Below are positions 24,892 through 34,044 of a stretch of DNA of 64,000 bases, piece after piece. Within the stretch, counting starts at the first letter, position 1. Each line of letters opens with the position of its first letter. The stretch is from Haloplanus sp. GDY1 (lineage in GTDB: Archaea; Halobacteriota; Halobacteria; Halobacteriales; Haloferacaceae), in contig NZ_CP098514.1 of assembly GCF_023703775.1 (NCBI RefSeq), positions 1,426,001 through 1,490,000 on the forward strand, written 5' to 3'. Below the pieces are notes generated by a model. That model made no database searches. It saw only the letters and a program-made list of their open reading frames with translations, and was not told where the DNA came from. The translations under genes were made by a program, and so were the position numbers.

Positions 24892-25853
24892 GCGTCGGCG
24901 CCGTCGTCGCGGGCGGCCTCGTACACGATGCGTGCGGCCGCGACGTCCTGGATGGCGAGACCGGTCGAGTCGAAGACCGTCACGCCGTCGGCGGAGACGC
25001 GCCCGTCGAGGCGTCCGGTGACGATTTCGCCCAACTCGCCGTGGACGTCCGCCGCGTCGAGGGTGCCCTCGGTCCACGGGACGTTGATCTCCCCGGAGTG
25101 GGTGCACTGTTCGTGGTCGTCGATGACGAGTTTCGCCGCCTCCACGACGCCGTCCGCGAGTTCCCGCTTTCCCGGCGCGTCCGCGCCGACGGCGTTGACG
25201 TGTGTCCGCTCGCCGAGGTCGGCCGCGGTGACGATGGGGTCCTCGACGGGAGTGACCGTCGAGAGGACGTCACAGGCGGCGGCCGCCCCGACGTCCCCCG
25301 AGCGGACGGTGAACTCGTCCTCGAACGCCTCGACGAAGCGGTCGACGCGCTCGTCGTCGGGGTCCGAAACCACGACCTCCCCGATCGGGCGCACCGTCGA
25401 AACCGCCTCCAGTTGGGCGTACGACTGGACGCCAGCCCCGACGATGCCCATCGACGTCGCGTCGTCGACGGCCAGGTGGTCGGTCGCGACGGCCGCCGCC
25501 GCGCCGGTTCGGCGCATCGTGAGTTCGGTCCCGTCCATGACGGCAAGGGGGAACCCCGTCGCCGGATCGGAGTAGATCACGAGCCCCAGCACGGTCGGGA
25601 GGCCGTGCGCCTCGGGGTTGTCCGGGTAGACGCTCACCCACTTCACCCCGGCCGCGTCCCAGCCGTCCGCGTCGACGTACGCGGGCATCGACCGGAAGTC
25701 GCCGCCGTAGGCGTCGGGCTCGACGTACGATTTCGCCGGCATCTCGACGGCTCCGGTCGCGTAGGCCGCGAACGCGTCCTCGACGGCCGACACGAGGGCC
25801 GGCGTGTGAGCGTGCTCCGCCACCTCGGAATCGTCCAGTACGAACGTCTCCAT
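24873..25853 (-). CDS. Ornithine cyclodeaminase / mu-crystallin / alanine dehydrogenase family oxidoreductase
   Basis: A 326-aa NAD(P)-dependent enzyme. The N-terminal substrate part carries K-S-Y and W-V-S-V-Y-P-D-N, then M-R-R-T-G-A-A-A-A-V-A-T, the family Rossmann motif MGIVGAGVQSYAQLEAV (about residues 130-146), and a late D-S-T-G-L-A-I-Q-D motif. Known members include ornithine cyclodeaminase, archaeal alanine dehydrogenase and ketimine reductases, so amino-acid oxidation or imine reduction is expected. The substrate cannot be read. It is divergent from the DUF3100 gene across 161 bp and sits among amino-acid genes. Confidence 0.9.
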   Translation of the reverse strand: METFVLDDSEVAEHAHTPALVSAVEDAFAAYATGAVEMPAKSYVEPDAYGGDFRSMPAYVDADGWDAAGVKWVSVYPDNPEAHGLPTVLGLVIYSDPATGFPLAVMDGTELTMRRTGAAAAVATDHLAVDDATSMGIVGAGVQSYAQLEAVSTVRPIGEVVVSDPDDERVDRFVEAFEDEFTVRSGDVGAAAACDVLSTVTPVEDPIVTAADLGERTHVNAVGADAPGKRELADGVVEAAKLVIDDHEQCTHSGEINVPWTEGTLDAADVHGELGEIVTGRLDGRVSADGVTVFDSTGLAIQDVAAARIVYEAARDDGADAYDFLS

Positions 25854-26014
25854 ACGTCCGAAGGGCCGGCGTGGAACAAATACCTCGTCCCTCTCATGTG
25901 AGGCACGGCCGCCGGCGGGACGGGGCGCAGTCCGATATGTGATCCGACACGTAGTCTGGAAAATAACGGCAATGTTTTTGCCACGTGGCCTTGCACGGTA
26001 CGTCGAGGAATACC

Positions 26015-26902
26015 ATGTCAGGCACTGATGCAGAGGCCGACGAATCAGTCGATGCCGATTCGGACGGGAGTCGCTGGGATCCGATACGGATGTCGGGTCG
26101 CTGGAGCTTCCATCTGAAGGCCCACCTCACGGTTCTCGCGATCGTGGTCGTGTCCGAATACATCGGAACCAAAACCTACCCGCTCGGTCCCGGCGAGGTC
26201 GTCATCCTCCCGATGCTGTACGCCGTCGTGTTCGGGATGTTGCTCGGCTACCGGGTCCTCGGCGCGTACGTCGACCAGCTCCGGGCGGCGATACCGAAGG
26301 AGGTCAGCGAGATCAGTTCCCCCCTGATCGTGGTCGCGCTGATGCCGCTCGGCGTGAAGTACGGAACGCTGGTCGCGCCGAACTTCTACGACATCATCGG
26401 GGCGGGGCCGGCGTTCCTCCTCCAGGAGTTGGGTAATCTGGGGACCATCTTCCTCGCGCTCCCCCTGGCGCTCCTGCTGGGACTGAATCGGGAGGCGATC
26501 GGTGCCGCCGTGAGTATCGCCCGCGAACCGACCCTCGGGATCATCACGGACCTCTACGGACCCGATTCGCCCGAGGGGATCGGCGTACTCGGCACGTACC
26601 TGACCGGGACGTTCCTCGGCACCCTCTTTTTCGGTATCCTGGGTGGGATCGCACCGATAACCGGCCTCCATCCGCGGGCCATCGCGATGGCCTGTGGGAT
26701 GGGGAGCGGGAGCATGATGACCGCCTGCGCCGGATCGCTGGCGACGGCCACCACCGCGATTCCGGACGACGAGATCCTCGCCTTCGCCGCGACGAGCAAC
26801 CTGCTCACGGGGCTGACGGGCGTGTACGTCGTCCTGTTCGTCGGCGTGCCGCTCATCAACAAACTGTACGACGTGCTGAATCCGATCATCGGGAGGAACT
26901 AA
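26015..26902 (+). CDS. DUF3100 membrane protein, putative transporter subunit
   Basis: A 295-aa membrane protein with about seven or eight hydrophobic segments after a 30-residue acidic cytosolic start. Gly-rich loops (GIAPITGLHPRAIAMACGMGSG and ACAGSLATATTAIPDDEI) look like substrate-site loops. I chose ATG 26015 because the upstream GTG 25985 adds ten non-acidic residues. The next membrane gene starts 1 bp after its stop, so the two very likely act together. Known: DUF3100 proteins have no established function that I can state. Uptake of an amino-acid derivative is inferred from the M20, DUF1611 and epimerase neighbours. Confidence 0.8.
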   Translation: MSGTDAEADESVDADSDGSRWDPIRMSGRWSFHLKAHLTVLAIVVVSEYIGTKTYPLGPGEVVILPMLYAVVFGMLLGYRVLGAYVDQLRAAIPKEVSEISSPLIVVALMPLGVKYGTLVAPNFYDIIGAGPAFLLQELGNLGTIFLALPLALLLGLNREAIGAAVSIAREPTLGIITDLYGPDSPEGIGVLGTYLTGTFLGTLFFGILGGIAPITGLHPRAIAMACGMGSGSMMTACAGSLATATTAIPDDEILAFAATSNLLTGLTGVYVVLFVGVPLINKLYDVLNPIIGRN

Positions 26903-26903
26903 C

Positions 26904-27362
26904 ATGGATCGAACCGAATTCGTCACGAACGCGCTGGCGATGCTCGTCATCGTCGGGATCATCACGCTGATCGGAAACACCGTGGGCTACGACGCGGGGA
27001 TCGTCGAATCGATCCCGGGAATCGCCCTCATCGTCGCCATCGGCATCGTCTCGCTGTTCCTGTCGCGTGAGATTCCGCTGGAGCTGCCCTCGTTCGCGTA
27101 CGCCATCTTCATCGCGATGCTGCTGGCGCTCCCCTTCTCGCCGACACAGGAGGTCTTCCTGCGGTACACGGACCGGATCAGCTTCCTCGCGACGGCCACG
27201 CCGATCCTGGCGTACGCGGGGCTCTCGGTCTCGCTGCAGATGGATCGCCTGAAGCAGATCGGCTGGAAACTGGTCGTCGTCGCCGTGTTCGTCTTCTTCG
27301 GGACGTTCTTCGGCTCCGCGATCATCGCTCAGATCGTCCTGTCGCTACAGGGCATCATCTGA
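26904..27362 (+). CDS. Small membrane protein, partner of the DUF3100 protein
   Basis: A 152-aa protein of four or five hydrophobic helices with short loops (SREIPLELPSFAYA, LQMDRLKQIGW). It starts at ATG 26904, 1 bp after the DUF3100 stop, and has no other domain. The pair may be the two halves of one permease. I do not recognise the family name. Confidence 0.8.
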   Translation: MDRTEFVTNALAMLVIVGIITLIGNTVGYDAGIVESIPGIALIVAIGIVSLFLSREIPLELPSFAYAIFIAMLLALPFSPTQEVFLRYTDRISFLATATPILAYAGLSVSLQMDRLKQIGWKLVVVAVFVFFGTFFGSAIIAQIVLSLQGII

Positions 27363-27408
27363 TCGCTCCCCCCTCGTCGTCACGGGGGGAGCGGACGGAC
27401 CCGAGAGG

Positions 27409-28467
27409 CTACGAGAGCGTGGCCGCGAGGAACCCCGTGAGGGCGTCCTCGGCCCGTTCGACCTGCTCGACGGGGACGAACTCGTGTTCGGAGTGGGCGA
27501 TGGCCTGGTCGCCGTCGCTGATCAGACCGGGGCCGAACACGACCACGGGCATGTGCGGGGCGAAAAACGCCGCCTCCGTGGCGGCGTCGAACGGCCGGAC
27601 GGCCGGGGCCGCGTCGCGCACCGACGCCACGTGCTCCCCGAACTCGACGACGAACTCGTCGTCCGCGTCCGTCTTGAACGAGGCCAAGGACGACCCGCCG
27701 TCGTAGAAGCCGATGTCGTACTCACAGACAAGCTCCCGGAGGACCCCCTCGACGTGTTCGATGGCGTCCTCGCGCGACTCGCCGGGAACGGTTCGGTAAT
27801 CGACGACGAACTTCGTGTACTCGGGGACCTGATTCGGGCGGTTGCCGCCCTCGATGATCGTGGGCGTGAAGTTGTTCGACCCGAGCGTCTCGTCCGTTCG
27901 GTGGGGCAACTCGGTGATCCGGGTGATCGCCTCGGCGGCACACACCGTCGTGTTGGTGCCGCTCTCGGGTGTGGCCCCGTGTGCCGACGCGCCGTACAGC
28001 TCGACCAGGAGGTCGTAGTGACCGCGCGCCGAGGGACAGACGTCGAGCCCGGTCGGCTCCCCGACGATTGCGAAGTCGGCGTCGATGCCGTCGGACAGGT
28101 ACTCGTAGAGACCCCGCTGTGTCGTCTCCTCGTCCGGAGAGACGACGAGGTGGACGCTCCCCGCGTCGGGGTCGACGCGCGAGAACGCGTCGATCATCGG
28201 CGCGAGACACCCCTTGGCGTCGCAGGCGCCCCGTCCACGGATCACGTCGCCGTCGCGCTCGAACTCGACGTGTGGGGAGACGACGTCCATGTGGGAGTTG
28301 AGGACGATTCGCGGCCCCTCGCGGTCGCCGCGCTTCTCGGCGTACACACAGCCGGTGTCGTCCAGTTCCGCGCCGTCGACGGTGTCCAGCAGGTGTTCCT
28401 GAATCTCGTCGACGCCGTCGTGACTCTCGATTCGCATCAGTCGCTCCAGTCGCGCTACGGATCCCAT
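27409..28467 (-). CDS. M20-family metallohydrolase (ArgE/DapE-type deacylase)
   Basis: A 352-aa zinc amidohydrolase. Metal-site motifs: L-N-S-H-M-D-V-V (His and Asp near 59-61), GRGACDAKGC (bridging Asp), S-P-D-E-E (general base and ligand Glu), G-E-P-T, and a late His in A-H-S-E-H. The dimerisation region has GASAHGATPE and the N-x-R-P-N-Q-V-P loop. ATG 28467 starts the conserved chain; the frame continues upstream only by chance. Next to DUF1611 and epimerase-family genes it could deacetylate N-acetyl-L-glutamate; that is inference. It is divergent from the DUF1611 gene over 138 bp. Confidence 0.9.
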   Translation of the reverse strand: MGSVARLERLMRIESHDGVDEIQEHLLDTVDGAELDDTGCVYAEKRGDREGPRIVLNSHMDVVSPHVEFERDGDVIRGRGACDAKGCLAPMIDAFSRVDPDAGSVHLVVSPDEETTQRGLYEYLSDGIDADFAIVGEPTGLDVCPSARGHYDLLVELYGASAHGATPESGTNTTVCAAEAITRITELPHRTDETLGSNNFTPTIIEGGNRPNQVPEYTKFVVDYRTVPGESREDAIEHVEGVLRELVCEYDIGFYDGGSSLASFKTDADDEFVVEFGEHVASVRDAAPAVRPFDAATEAAFFAPHMPVVVFGPGLISDGDQAIAHSEHEFVPVEQVERAEDALTGFLAATLS

Positions 28468-28605
28468 ACCGATGCGTCTCCCGCCTCGTACATATCTTTT
28501 CGTATCAATCCCCGGACAGTCGGGGCGAACGGCCCCGCGTCCCGGCGTCGAGCCCCTCTCATGAGAGGGAGGAAAGATTAGGTGCGTTCGCCCGAAGGGG
28601 ACGGT

Positions 28606-29682
28606 ATGGATCTTCGAGACCACTTCGAGGCGCCCGCCCCGGCCATCGTCCTCGCGGAGGGCGAGTTCGGGACGGCCGAGGGGAAGACCGCGAACGGCAT
28701 CGTCACGAGCAGCGAGGTGTTCGAGACGCGGGTCGTGGTGGATTCCGAGACCGCGGGCCGCTCGGCGTCGGACGTCCTCGAGAACCGCGACGCACCCGAC
28801 GTTCCGATCGTGGAGTCGGTCGGCGCCGCGCTGACGGAGGCCCCCGAGGTCGAGGCGCTGGTCATCGGCGTCGCGCCCGCGGGGGGGAACCTCCCCGAGG
28901 CGTGGGTCGACGACATCGAGACGGCGATCCGGGCGGGCTGTGACGTCGTCTCGGGCCTGCACGTGTTCCTCTCGGAGGACGAACACTGGACCGGCCTGGC
29001 CGACCGGTACGGGACGCGACTGTTCGACGTGCGGAAGCCACCGGGGAGCGACGACCTCCGGGTCGGCGACGGATCGGTCGACGACGTGGACGCGGACGTC
29101 GTGCTCACGCTGGGGACGGACTGTGCGGTCGGGAAACGGACGACGACGTATCTCCTCTACCGGGCCGCCCGCGAGGCGGGATACGACGCCGGGTGGGTCG
29201 CGACCGGACAGACCGGCATCATGATCGGCGCACACGAGGGCGTCGTCATCGACCGGGTACCGGCCGACTTCACCGCGGGCGTCGTCGAGGACATGGTGAC
29301 CGCCGTCGGGGAGGCCCACGAACTCGTCTTCGTCGAGGGACAGGCGGCGCTGACACACCGGGCCTACTCCGGCGTGACGCTCTCGCTCCTGCACGGCTGC
29401 TGGCCCGACGCCGTCGTGATCGCGGACGACCCCGACCGGAGAACCCGGACCCACTTCGACTCCTTCGAGGTGTCGGGGGTCGACGCGGAAGTGCGGCTGG
29501 TCGAGGACCTGTCCGACGCCGACGTGGCCGCGATATCGACGTGGGGCGACTCCGAAACCGAGGGGTCGCGCCACGACCTCCCCGTGGCAAACGTCTACGA
29601 GGAGGGAGGGACGGAGGCGTTGCTCGCGGCCGTCACGGGGACGCTGGGCGGGGAGACGGACCGAGCGGGGTCGGGAGAGTGA
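28606..29682 (+). CDS. dgcN: DUF1611 family, probable D-glutamate N-acetyltransferase (DgcN-like)
   Basis: A 358-aa protein with the two-part DUF1611 layout: an N-terminal Rossmann-like half (about 1-145) and a C-terminal P-loop half starting near residue 165 with the Walker-A-like TLGTDCAVGKRTTT, then VATGQTGIMIG and EGQAALTHRAYSGVTLSLLHG. Known: DUF1611 proteins paired with an enolase-superfamily racemase act as DgcN, N-acetylating D-glutamate, in marine proteobacteria and haloarchaea. The next gene is exactly that partner and overlaps this stop by 4 bp. ATG 28606 is preferred over a GTG 24 bp upstream. Older annotations call the family an NAD-dependent epimerase. Confidence 0.82.
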   Translation: MDLRDHFEAPAPAIVLAEGEFGTAEGKTANGIVTSSEVFETRVVVDSETAGRSASDVLENRDAPDVPIVESVGAALTEAPEVEALVIGVAPAGGNLPEAWVDDIETAIRAGCDVVSGLHVFLSEDEHWTGLADRYGTRLFDVRKPPGSDDLRVGDGSVDDVDADVVLTLGTDCAVGKRTTTYLLYRAAREAGYDAGWVATGQTGIMIGAHEGVVIDRVPADFTAGVVEDMVTAVGEAHELVFVEGQAALTHRAYSGVTLSLLHGCWPDAVVIADDPDRRTRTHFDSFEVSGVDAEVRLVEDLSDADVAAISTWGDSETEGSRHDLPVANVYEEGGTEALLAAVTGTLGGETDRAGSGE

Positions 29683-30725
29683 GCGACGTCGTCTCCGTGA
29701 CGGTCGAGCCGTTCGACCACCCGCTGGAGGAGCCCTTCGAGATCAGCCTCGGCACGCGGCGGACGGCAGCGAACGTCCTGGTGACGGTCGAAACGGAAGC
29801 CGGCGCGGTCGGCTACGGCGAGGGGTCGCCGCTGCCACCGATCACGGGTGAGACGCGGGCCGCGGCGGTCGAAACCGCTCGCACCCTCGCCGACCTGCTG
29901 GACGGCGAGGACGTCGCCGACTACCGCGACCTCGTCGGGGAGATCCGGGCCGCGGTTCCGGGGGCCGTGTCCGCGCTCTTCGCCGTCGAGACGGCGCTCC
30001 TCGACGCCTACTGCCGCGAGGTCGACATCCCGCTCTCGGCGCTGTTCGGCGGGCGCCCGGCGCCGGTCACGACGGACATGACGATTCCGATACTCGCGCC
30101 CGAACGCGCGGCGGACCGGGCGAGACGGGCCGCCGACGCGGGCTACGACCACCTGAAGATCAAGACGGGAACCGACGTCGACGACGACGTCGAACGCGTC
30201 CGGGCGGTCGCCCGTGCCGTCCCCGAGGCCTCACTGAAGGTGGACGCGAACCAGGGATGGACGGTCACGGAGACGTGTCGGTTCGCCGACGGGGTGGCGG
30301 ACGGCGGCGTCGCGCTCGAACTGATCGAACAGCCGGTCCCCGCGTCGGACGTCGCCGGACTCGCCCGGGTCCGAGAGCGCGTCGACGTCCCGATCGCGGC
30401 CGACGAGGCGGTGTTCACACCCGCGGACGCCGTCCGGATCGTCCGCGAGGAAGCGGCCGACGTCGTCAACGCGAAACTGGGGAAGTCCGGACCGCTCGCT
30501 GTCGCGGACATCGCCGCCATCGCGACGGGAGCCGACCTCGACCTGATGATCGGGTGCATGCTCGAAAGCGCCGTCGGCATCCACACCAGCGCACACGTCG
30601 TCGCCGGACTCGGAGCGTTCACGTACGTCGACCTCGACGGCAACCGCCTCCTCGCGGAGGACGTCCTCGACGACGACGGCCCCGAACACGAGATCTCCGG
30701 CCCCGGCCACGGGGTGACGCCGTGA
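29679..30725 (+). CDS. dgcA: Dipeptide-epimerase-family enolase-superfamily enzyme, probable N-acetyl-D-glutamate racemase (DgcA-like)
   Basis: A 348-aa enzyme. The capping domain is at about 1-120. The barrel has the acid/base Lys pair H-L-K-I-K-T-G, metal ligands in KVDANQGW (Asp), ELIEQPV (Glu) and AADEAVF (Asp), and the second Lys in NAKLGKSG: the muconate-lactonizing subgroup layout with all residues present. It starts at GTG 29679, overlapping the DUF1611 stop (GTGA), so translation is coupled. Known: this pair converts D-glutamate to N-acetyl-D-glutamate and then N-acetyl-L-glutamate. Plain L-Ala-D/L-Glu epimerase activity is the alternative, but no cell-wall peptide pathway is expected in haloarchaea. 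Confidence 0.82.
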   Translation: MSDVVSVTVEPFDHPLEEPFEISLGTRRTAANVLVTVETEAGAVGYGEGSPLPPITGETRAAAVETARTLADLLDGEDVADYRDLVGEIRAAVPGAVSALFAVETALLDAYCREVDIPLSALFGGRPAPVTTDMTIPILAPERAADRARRAADAGYDHLKIKTGTDVDDDVERVRAVARAVPEASLKVDANQGWTVTETCRFADGVADGGVALELIEQPVPASDVAGLARVRERVDVPIAADEAVFTPADAVRIVREEAADVVNAKLGKSGPLAVADIAAIATGADLDLMIGCMLESAVGIHTSAHVVAGLGAFTYVDLDGNRLLAEDVLDDDGPEHEISGPGHGVTP

Positions 30726-31203
30726 GCGTCCCGGAGCAGTATGTCCGCCAAATTATGTTATCTCACTAATATCTAGTGTCGTACATTCGCAGCCGAACGC
30801 GGCCGGAGCCGAGAGCGGCGCACGGGTGCCCGAGCAAAGCGTCGCGTCGACGGGAGCGTCCAGCCACGCGCGATAGCTCCCGCAGCGGGGAACTACCGGA
30901 GTGAAACCGGCGAACGGCGCCACGGACGGGGCGCGACGTCGGAACCGACGGCGGTGCGCGAGCGGTGGCCGCCCGAGTCGTCGGTTACGGGGCGTTACGG
31001 CTCGTGTCCGGCGGTGATCGCCGCCGCGTCGGCCCGAGAACCGCGCCGGCCGTTCCGGTTCCGGACCGTCCCGGTCGTGGGGGCACCGTACCGGTCGGCG
31101 GGACGGCAAAGGTATCATTCAGAAATAACTATCAGATTCGAATATAATCTCAAGATCTGATATAGATTCGATGCGGTCGCGGGCGGGGGGTCGGGACAGC
31201 CCG
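30726..31203. other. 478-bp intergenic region, no gene seen
   Basis: The two ends are AT-rich (30750-30785 and 31113-31175) around a GC-rich centre with only basic shadow frames. AGATTCGA occurs twice (31134 and 31164). It separates the convergent dgcA-like and MFS genes. Confidence 0.5.
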
Positions 31204-32436
31204 TCACGCGTCCGGCGAGAGCCCGGCGTAGCAGACGACGGCGACGGCCGTGACACCGCCGAGGGCGAGGAAGGCGGCGTCGAAGTGGCCGGCGTCGGCC
31301 ATCGTGCCGACGAAGACGGAGCCGGTCGAGCCCACCAGGAACAGACAGGTTCGGAGGAACCCCCACGCCGCCCCCTGCACGTCGGCCGGAAGCAGCGCCA
31401 CGACGTAGGAGTTCGTCACCGGGGCGATGGCCATCCGGGTGCCGAGCAGGAAGACCAGCACCACCCAGACGAGGCGGCCGTCGGCGAACGGGACGGCGAG
31501 CAGCGTGACGACGGCGACGCCCGCGACGGCGACGAGCGTGGGTCGGGCACCGAAGCGGTCCGCCGCCGATCCGATCCCGAGTTGGCTGATCGCCCCGCCG
31601 ACGAACAGCGAGGCGAAGATGACGCCGGCGACGCTCTGCCCGATGCCCTCGTGGCTCACGAGGTACGTCGGCAGGAAGGCGGTCAGGCCCTGAAAGGCAA
31701 AGAGGTAGAACGTCAGGGCCACGGTGGCGAGGACGACGTCCCGGTCGCGGAGCGCCCGCGGGAGGCCCCGGAGCGCGTCCCGGACGGAGAGGGACTCGGC
31801 CGTCCGGTCGCCGCCGTCGGGCCGCGTCCGCGACTCGATGGGTTCGGGCAGCGTCGTCCACGCGAGGCCAGCGACCACCAAGAAGGCGGGCATCGTCCCG
31901 CCGATGAGGAGCCGCCACCCGACGAGGCCGACGGCGGCCCCGGCGACGAGCGGGATGACCGCGGAGCCGAGACTCCCCGCGGCGAGCGTGATGCCGAAGG
32001 CGGCCCCGTCGTTCCGCGGGAAGGCCTTCGAGAGCGAGGTGCCGCGCGCGGGGCCGTAGAGTCCGGACCCGATGCCGAACGCCGCGGCACCGGCGAGGAA
32101 GACGACGAACAGCGGCGCGGCGGCGAGGAGGGCGAGGCTGCCGGCACTCAGCGCCAGACTCGTCGCGAGGACGGTCCGCTCCCCGAGTCTGTCGGCCAGC
32201 AACCCCGCGGGGAACTGCATCAGCGCGTAACACCCCCAGATGACCGTCACGGCGAGGCCGGCGGCGGCGTTGTCGAGGCCGAAGGTGGTCTTGACCTGCG
32301 GCAGGAGCGCGGGGACGAGAAAGCGCAGGCCGAGCGTGAACAGCCAGCCGACGGCGACGGTCAGGAGGATCCATCCACGGCCGTCGCCCCGGAGCGTGGC
32401 GACGGTGTCGGCGACCGTTCGACGGAGGCGGGACAC
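31204..32436 (-). CDS. Major facilitator superfamily transporter
   Basis: A 410-aa membrane protein with 12 hydrophobic helices. The A-like loop between helices 2 and 3 reads G-L-L-A-D-R-L-G-E-R, repeated in the second half as I-G-S-A-A-D-R-F-G-A-R. The frame extends to 32646, but the added part has no membrane or acidic character. GTG 32436 is the first start giving a normal MFS N-terminus; the start is uncertain. The substrate cannot be read. It is close to nitrate/sugar-phosphate-like or general efflux families in overall pattern. Confidence 0.82.
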   Translation of the reverse strand: MSRLRRTVADTVATLRGDGRGWILLTVAVGWLFTLGLRFLVPALLPQVKTTFGLDNAAAGLAVTVIWGCYALMQFPAGLLADRLGERTVLATSLALSAGSLALLAAAPLFVVFLAGAAAFGIGSGLYGPARGTSLSKAFPRNDGAAFGITLAAGSLGSAVIPLVAGAAVGLVGWRLLIGGTMPAFLVVAGLAWTTLPEPIESRTRPDGGDRTAESLSVRDALRGLPRALRDRDVVLATVALTFYLFAFQGLTAFLPTYLVSHEGIGQSVAGVIFASLFVGGAISQLGIGSAADRFGARPTLVAVAGVAVVTLLAVPFADGRLVWVVLVFLLGTRMAIAPVTNSYVVALLPADVQGAAWGFLRTCLFLVGSTGSVFVGTMADAGHFDAAFLALGGVTAVAVVCYAGLSPDA

Positions 32437-32592
32437 GTGTCCGCGGACGGTGGGAGGGGTAAAGAGCGACCCGGAGGCATCCACCTTTGCCGGTTGGACG
32501 GAGTCCACCCCGCGGACCGGTCGGTTACCAGATCGGATAATTTGAACGGGAGTATCAAAACCCGCCGGGACGAAGGATCGCCGAGTCGACAC

Positions 32593-32694
32593 ATGCGCTC
32601 CGAATGTCCGTTCTGTGGGAACCGCGTCGAATCCATGCCCGAACACCTAGAGGAGTGCCAGGAAGCCCCGCGGGACGACCCGCGGACCGGCTGA
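32593..32694 (+). CDS. Small zinc-finger protein (33 aa)
   Basis: The frame MRSECPFCGNRVESMPEHLEE... has C-P-x-C-G near the start and H-x-x-x-C near residues 18-22, a single C2HC zinc finger of the kind common among haloarchaeal micro-proteins. ATG 32593 follows a TATA-like AGTATCAAAA by about 30 bp, which favours a leaderless transcript. The 3' tail is short and polar. No function can be assigned. Confidence 0.7.
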   Translation: MRSECPFCGNRVESMPEHLEECQEAPRDDPRTG

Positions 32695-32750
32695 GAGTCG
32701 GGCCGCTAGGGGCGTGGCTTCCCGCCGCCACCGCCCCCGGCGGGCGTGAC

Positions 32751-33866
32751 CTATCCGCGGATCTCTATCGGCGTCCCGCGGACGGAGAGGGCGTCGAACA
32801 CCAGCAGGATCCGCTCGTCGAGCCGTAGCGGTTCGCCGTGGAACGTGAGCCCCGTCCCCGTCTCTCGGGTCCGGAGGTCGACGGTCAGCGTGACGTCGAG
32901 GTTTCGCGGGTGGTCGTGGAGCGAGATGTTCCCGTCCTGGCTCGTGAGGACCACCTCGCTCGGGGCGATCCGGACGTCGGTGACCACCGCGTACCGCGTG
33001 TCGCCGACGCGCTCGGTCAACCCGGCGTGGACGTTCGTCGCGCGTTCGGGCGCCACGTTCGACAGCCGCAACACCACCGTCGTCGTCGACACCTCCCCCG
33101 GCGGCGTCGACCGGCCGAGGCGGGTCACCTCCCCCCGGACGTCGTAGTCGTCGAACGGAATCGAGAGCGACCGCCCGAGCGCGACGGGTTGTCCGCCGAA
33201 GTGACGCCCGCCGGAGCGGCTGATCGTCTCGAGCGAGAGGCCGAGGAGGACGCGCCGCGTCGAGCCGTTCCCGACCGGATAGGCCGTCACCGACTCGACG
33301 GTCGCCAGCGCCCGACCGTTCGTGGCGTAGGTATCACCCCTGTCGATGGCCGACGCCCGCGTCGCCGGCATCGTCGTCGTCAGGAGAATCGGGGTCGGCG
33401 ACACGGCCAGCGTGTCGTCGCCGCGTTCGACCGCCGTGACGGTCCCGGAGACGCGGTACTCGTCCGTCTCGACCGGGAGCTCCCGACCCAGGAGCAGGGC
33501 GTCGCCGGCGACGGAGAGCGGCGCCGAGTCGGGCGACTCCGCCGCCCGCTGGCCGACGACGCGGGCCCGAATCGTCACCGTGGCACCGCCGCCCCCGGCG
33601 GGCGTGGCGTACACGTCGGTGACGGTCAGGTTGCCCGTCTCGTACGCCGCCGCGTCACCAGCGTCGATCCGTTCGGTGACGTAGTCCGGCTGCGTGCCGA
33701 GGTCCACCGTGACGTAGCGCGTGCCGAGGTCCGGATCGCCGCCCGATCCGCCCGAGAAGACGAGGGCGACGCCCGCGACGACGACGGCGAGGGCGAACAG
33801 GACCGCGAGGAGGTCGATGACGTTGACGATGCCGAAGACGCGGCCCTGGTCGTCGAGGAGGTGCAT
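32751..33866 (-). CDS. DUF4330 domain protein, single-pass membrane anchor
   Basis: A 371-aa protein. ATG 33866 begins the DUF4330 start M-H-L-L-D-D-Q-G-R-V-F-G, followed by NVIDLLAVLFALAVVVAGVALVF (membrane segment, about residues 14-38). The rest is a beta-rich extracytoplasmic region with three or four internally similar segments (each ending in a strand like R-E-L-P-V-E-T-D-E-Y-R-V-S-G-T-V or R-S-L-S-I-P-F-D-D-Y-D-V-R-G-E-V). The farther upstream frame is discarded because the TATA box (33894-33904) lies inside it. It borders the AT-rich polysaccharide island. Function is unknown. Confidence 0.85.
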   Translation of the reverse strand: MHLLDDQGRVFGIVNVIDLLAVLFALAVVVAGVALVFSGGSGGDPDLGTRYVTVDLGTQPDYVTERIDAGDAAAYETGNLTVTDVYATPAGGGGATVTIRARVVGQRAAESPDSAPLSVAGDALLLGRELPVETDEYRVSGTVTAVERGDDTLAVSPTPILLTTTMPATRASAIDRGDTYATNGRALATVESVTAYPVGNGSTRRVLLGLSLETISRSGGRHFGGQPVALGRSLSIPFDDYDVRGEVTRLGRSTPPGEVSTTTVVLRLSNVAPERATNVHAGLTERVGDTRYAVVTDVRIAPSEVVLTSQDGNISLHDHPRNLDVTLTVDLRTRETGTGLTFHGEPLRLDERILLVFDALSVRGTPIEIRG

Positions 33867-33893
33867 CGTGTTGACTGTATCAAATGTCCAAGG

Positions 33894-33904
33894 CGATAAA
33901 ATCT
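33894..33904 (-). promoter_or_regulatory. TATA box of the DUF4330 gene
   Basis: On the minus strand AGATTTTATCG ends 28 bp before ATG 33866, the spacing expected for a leaderless haloarchaeal transcript. Confidence 0.6.
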
Positions 33905-34011
33905 TGTTGTGAATCCAATATCGGCTTTTCAAGAAACAAGATCAGTCACTAAATCGTCTGTGGCAACTGGTAATCGGACGAGAGGTCCGTCGAAAAGGAC
34001 GGTTCAAAAAC

Positions 34012-34020
34012 AATTATATA
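34012..34020 (+). promoter_or_regulatory. TATA box of the polysaccharide island
   Basis: AATTATATA precedes GTG 34045 by about 25 bp, which would make that codon the first transcribed base and exclude TTG 34021 as the start. Confidence 0.6.
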
Positions 34021-34044
34021 TTGTCACGAAAAACATCGATTAGC

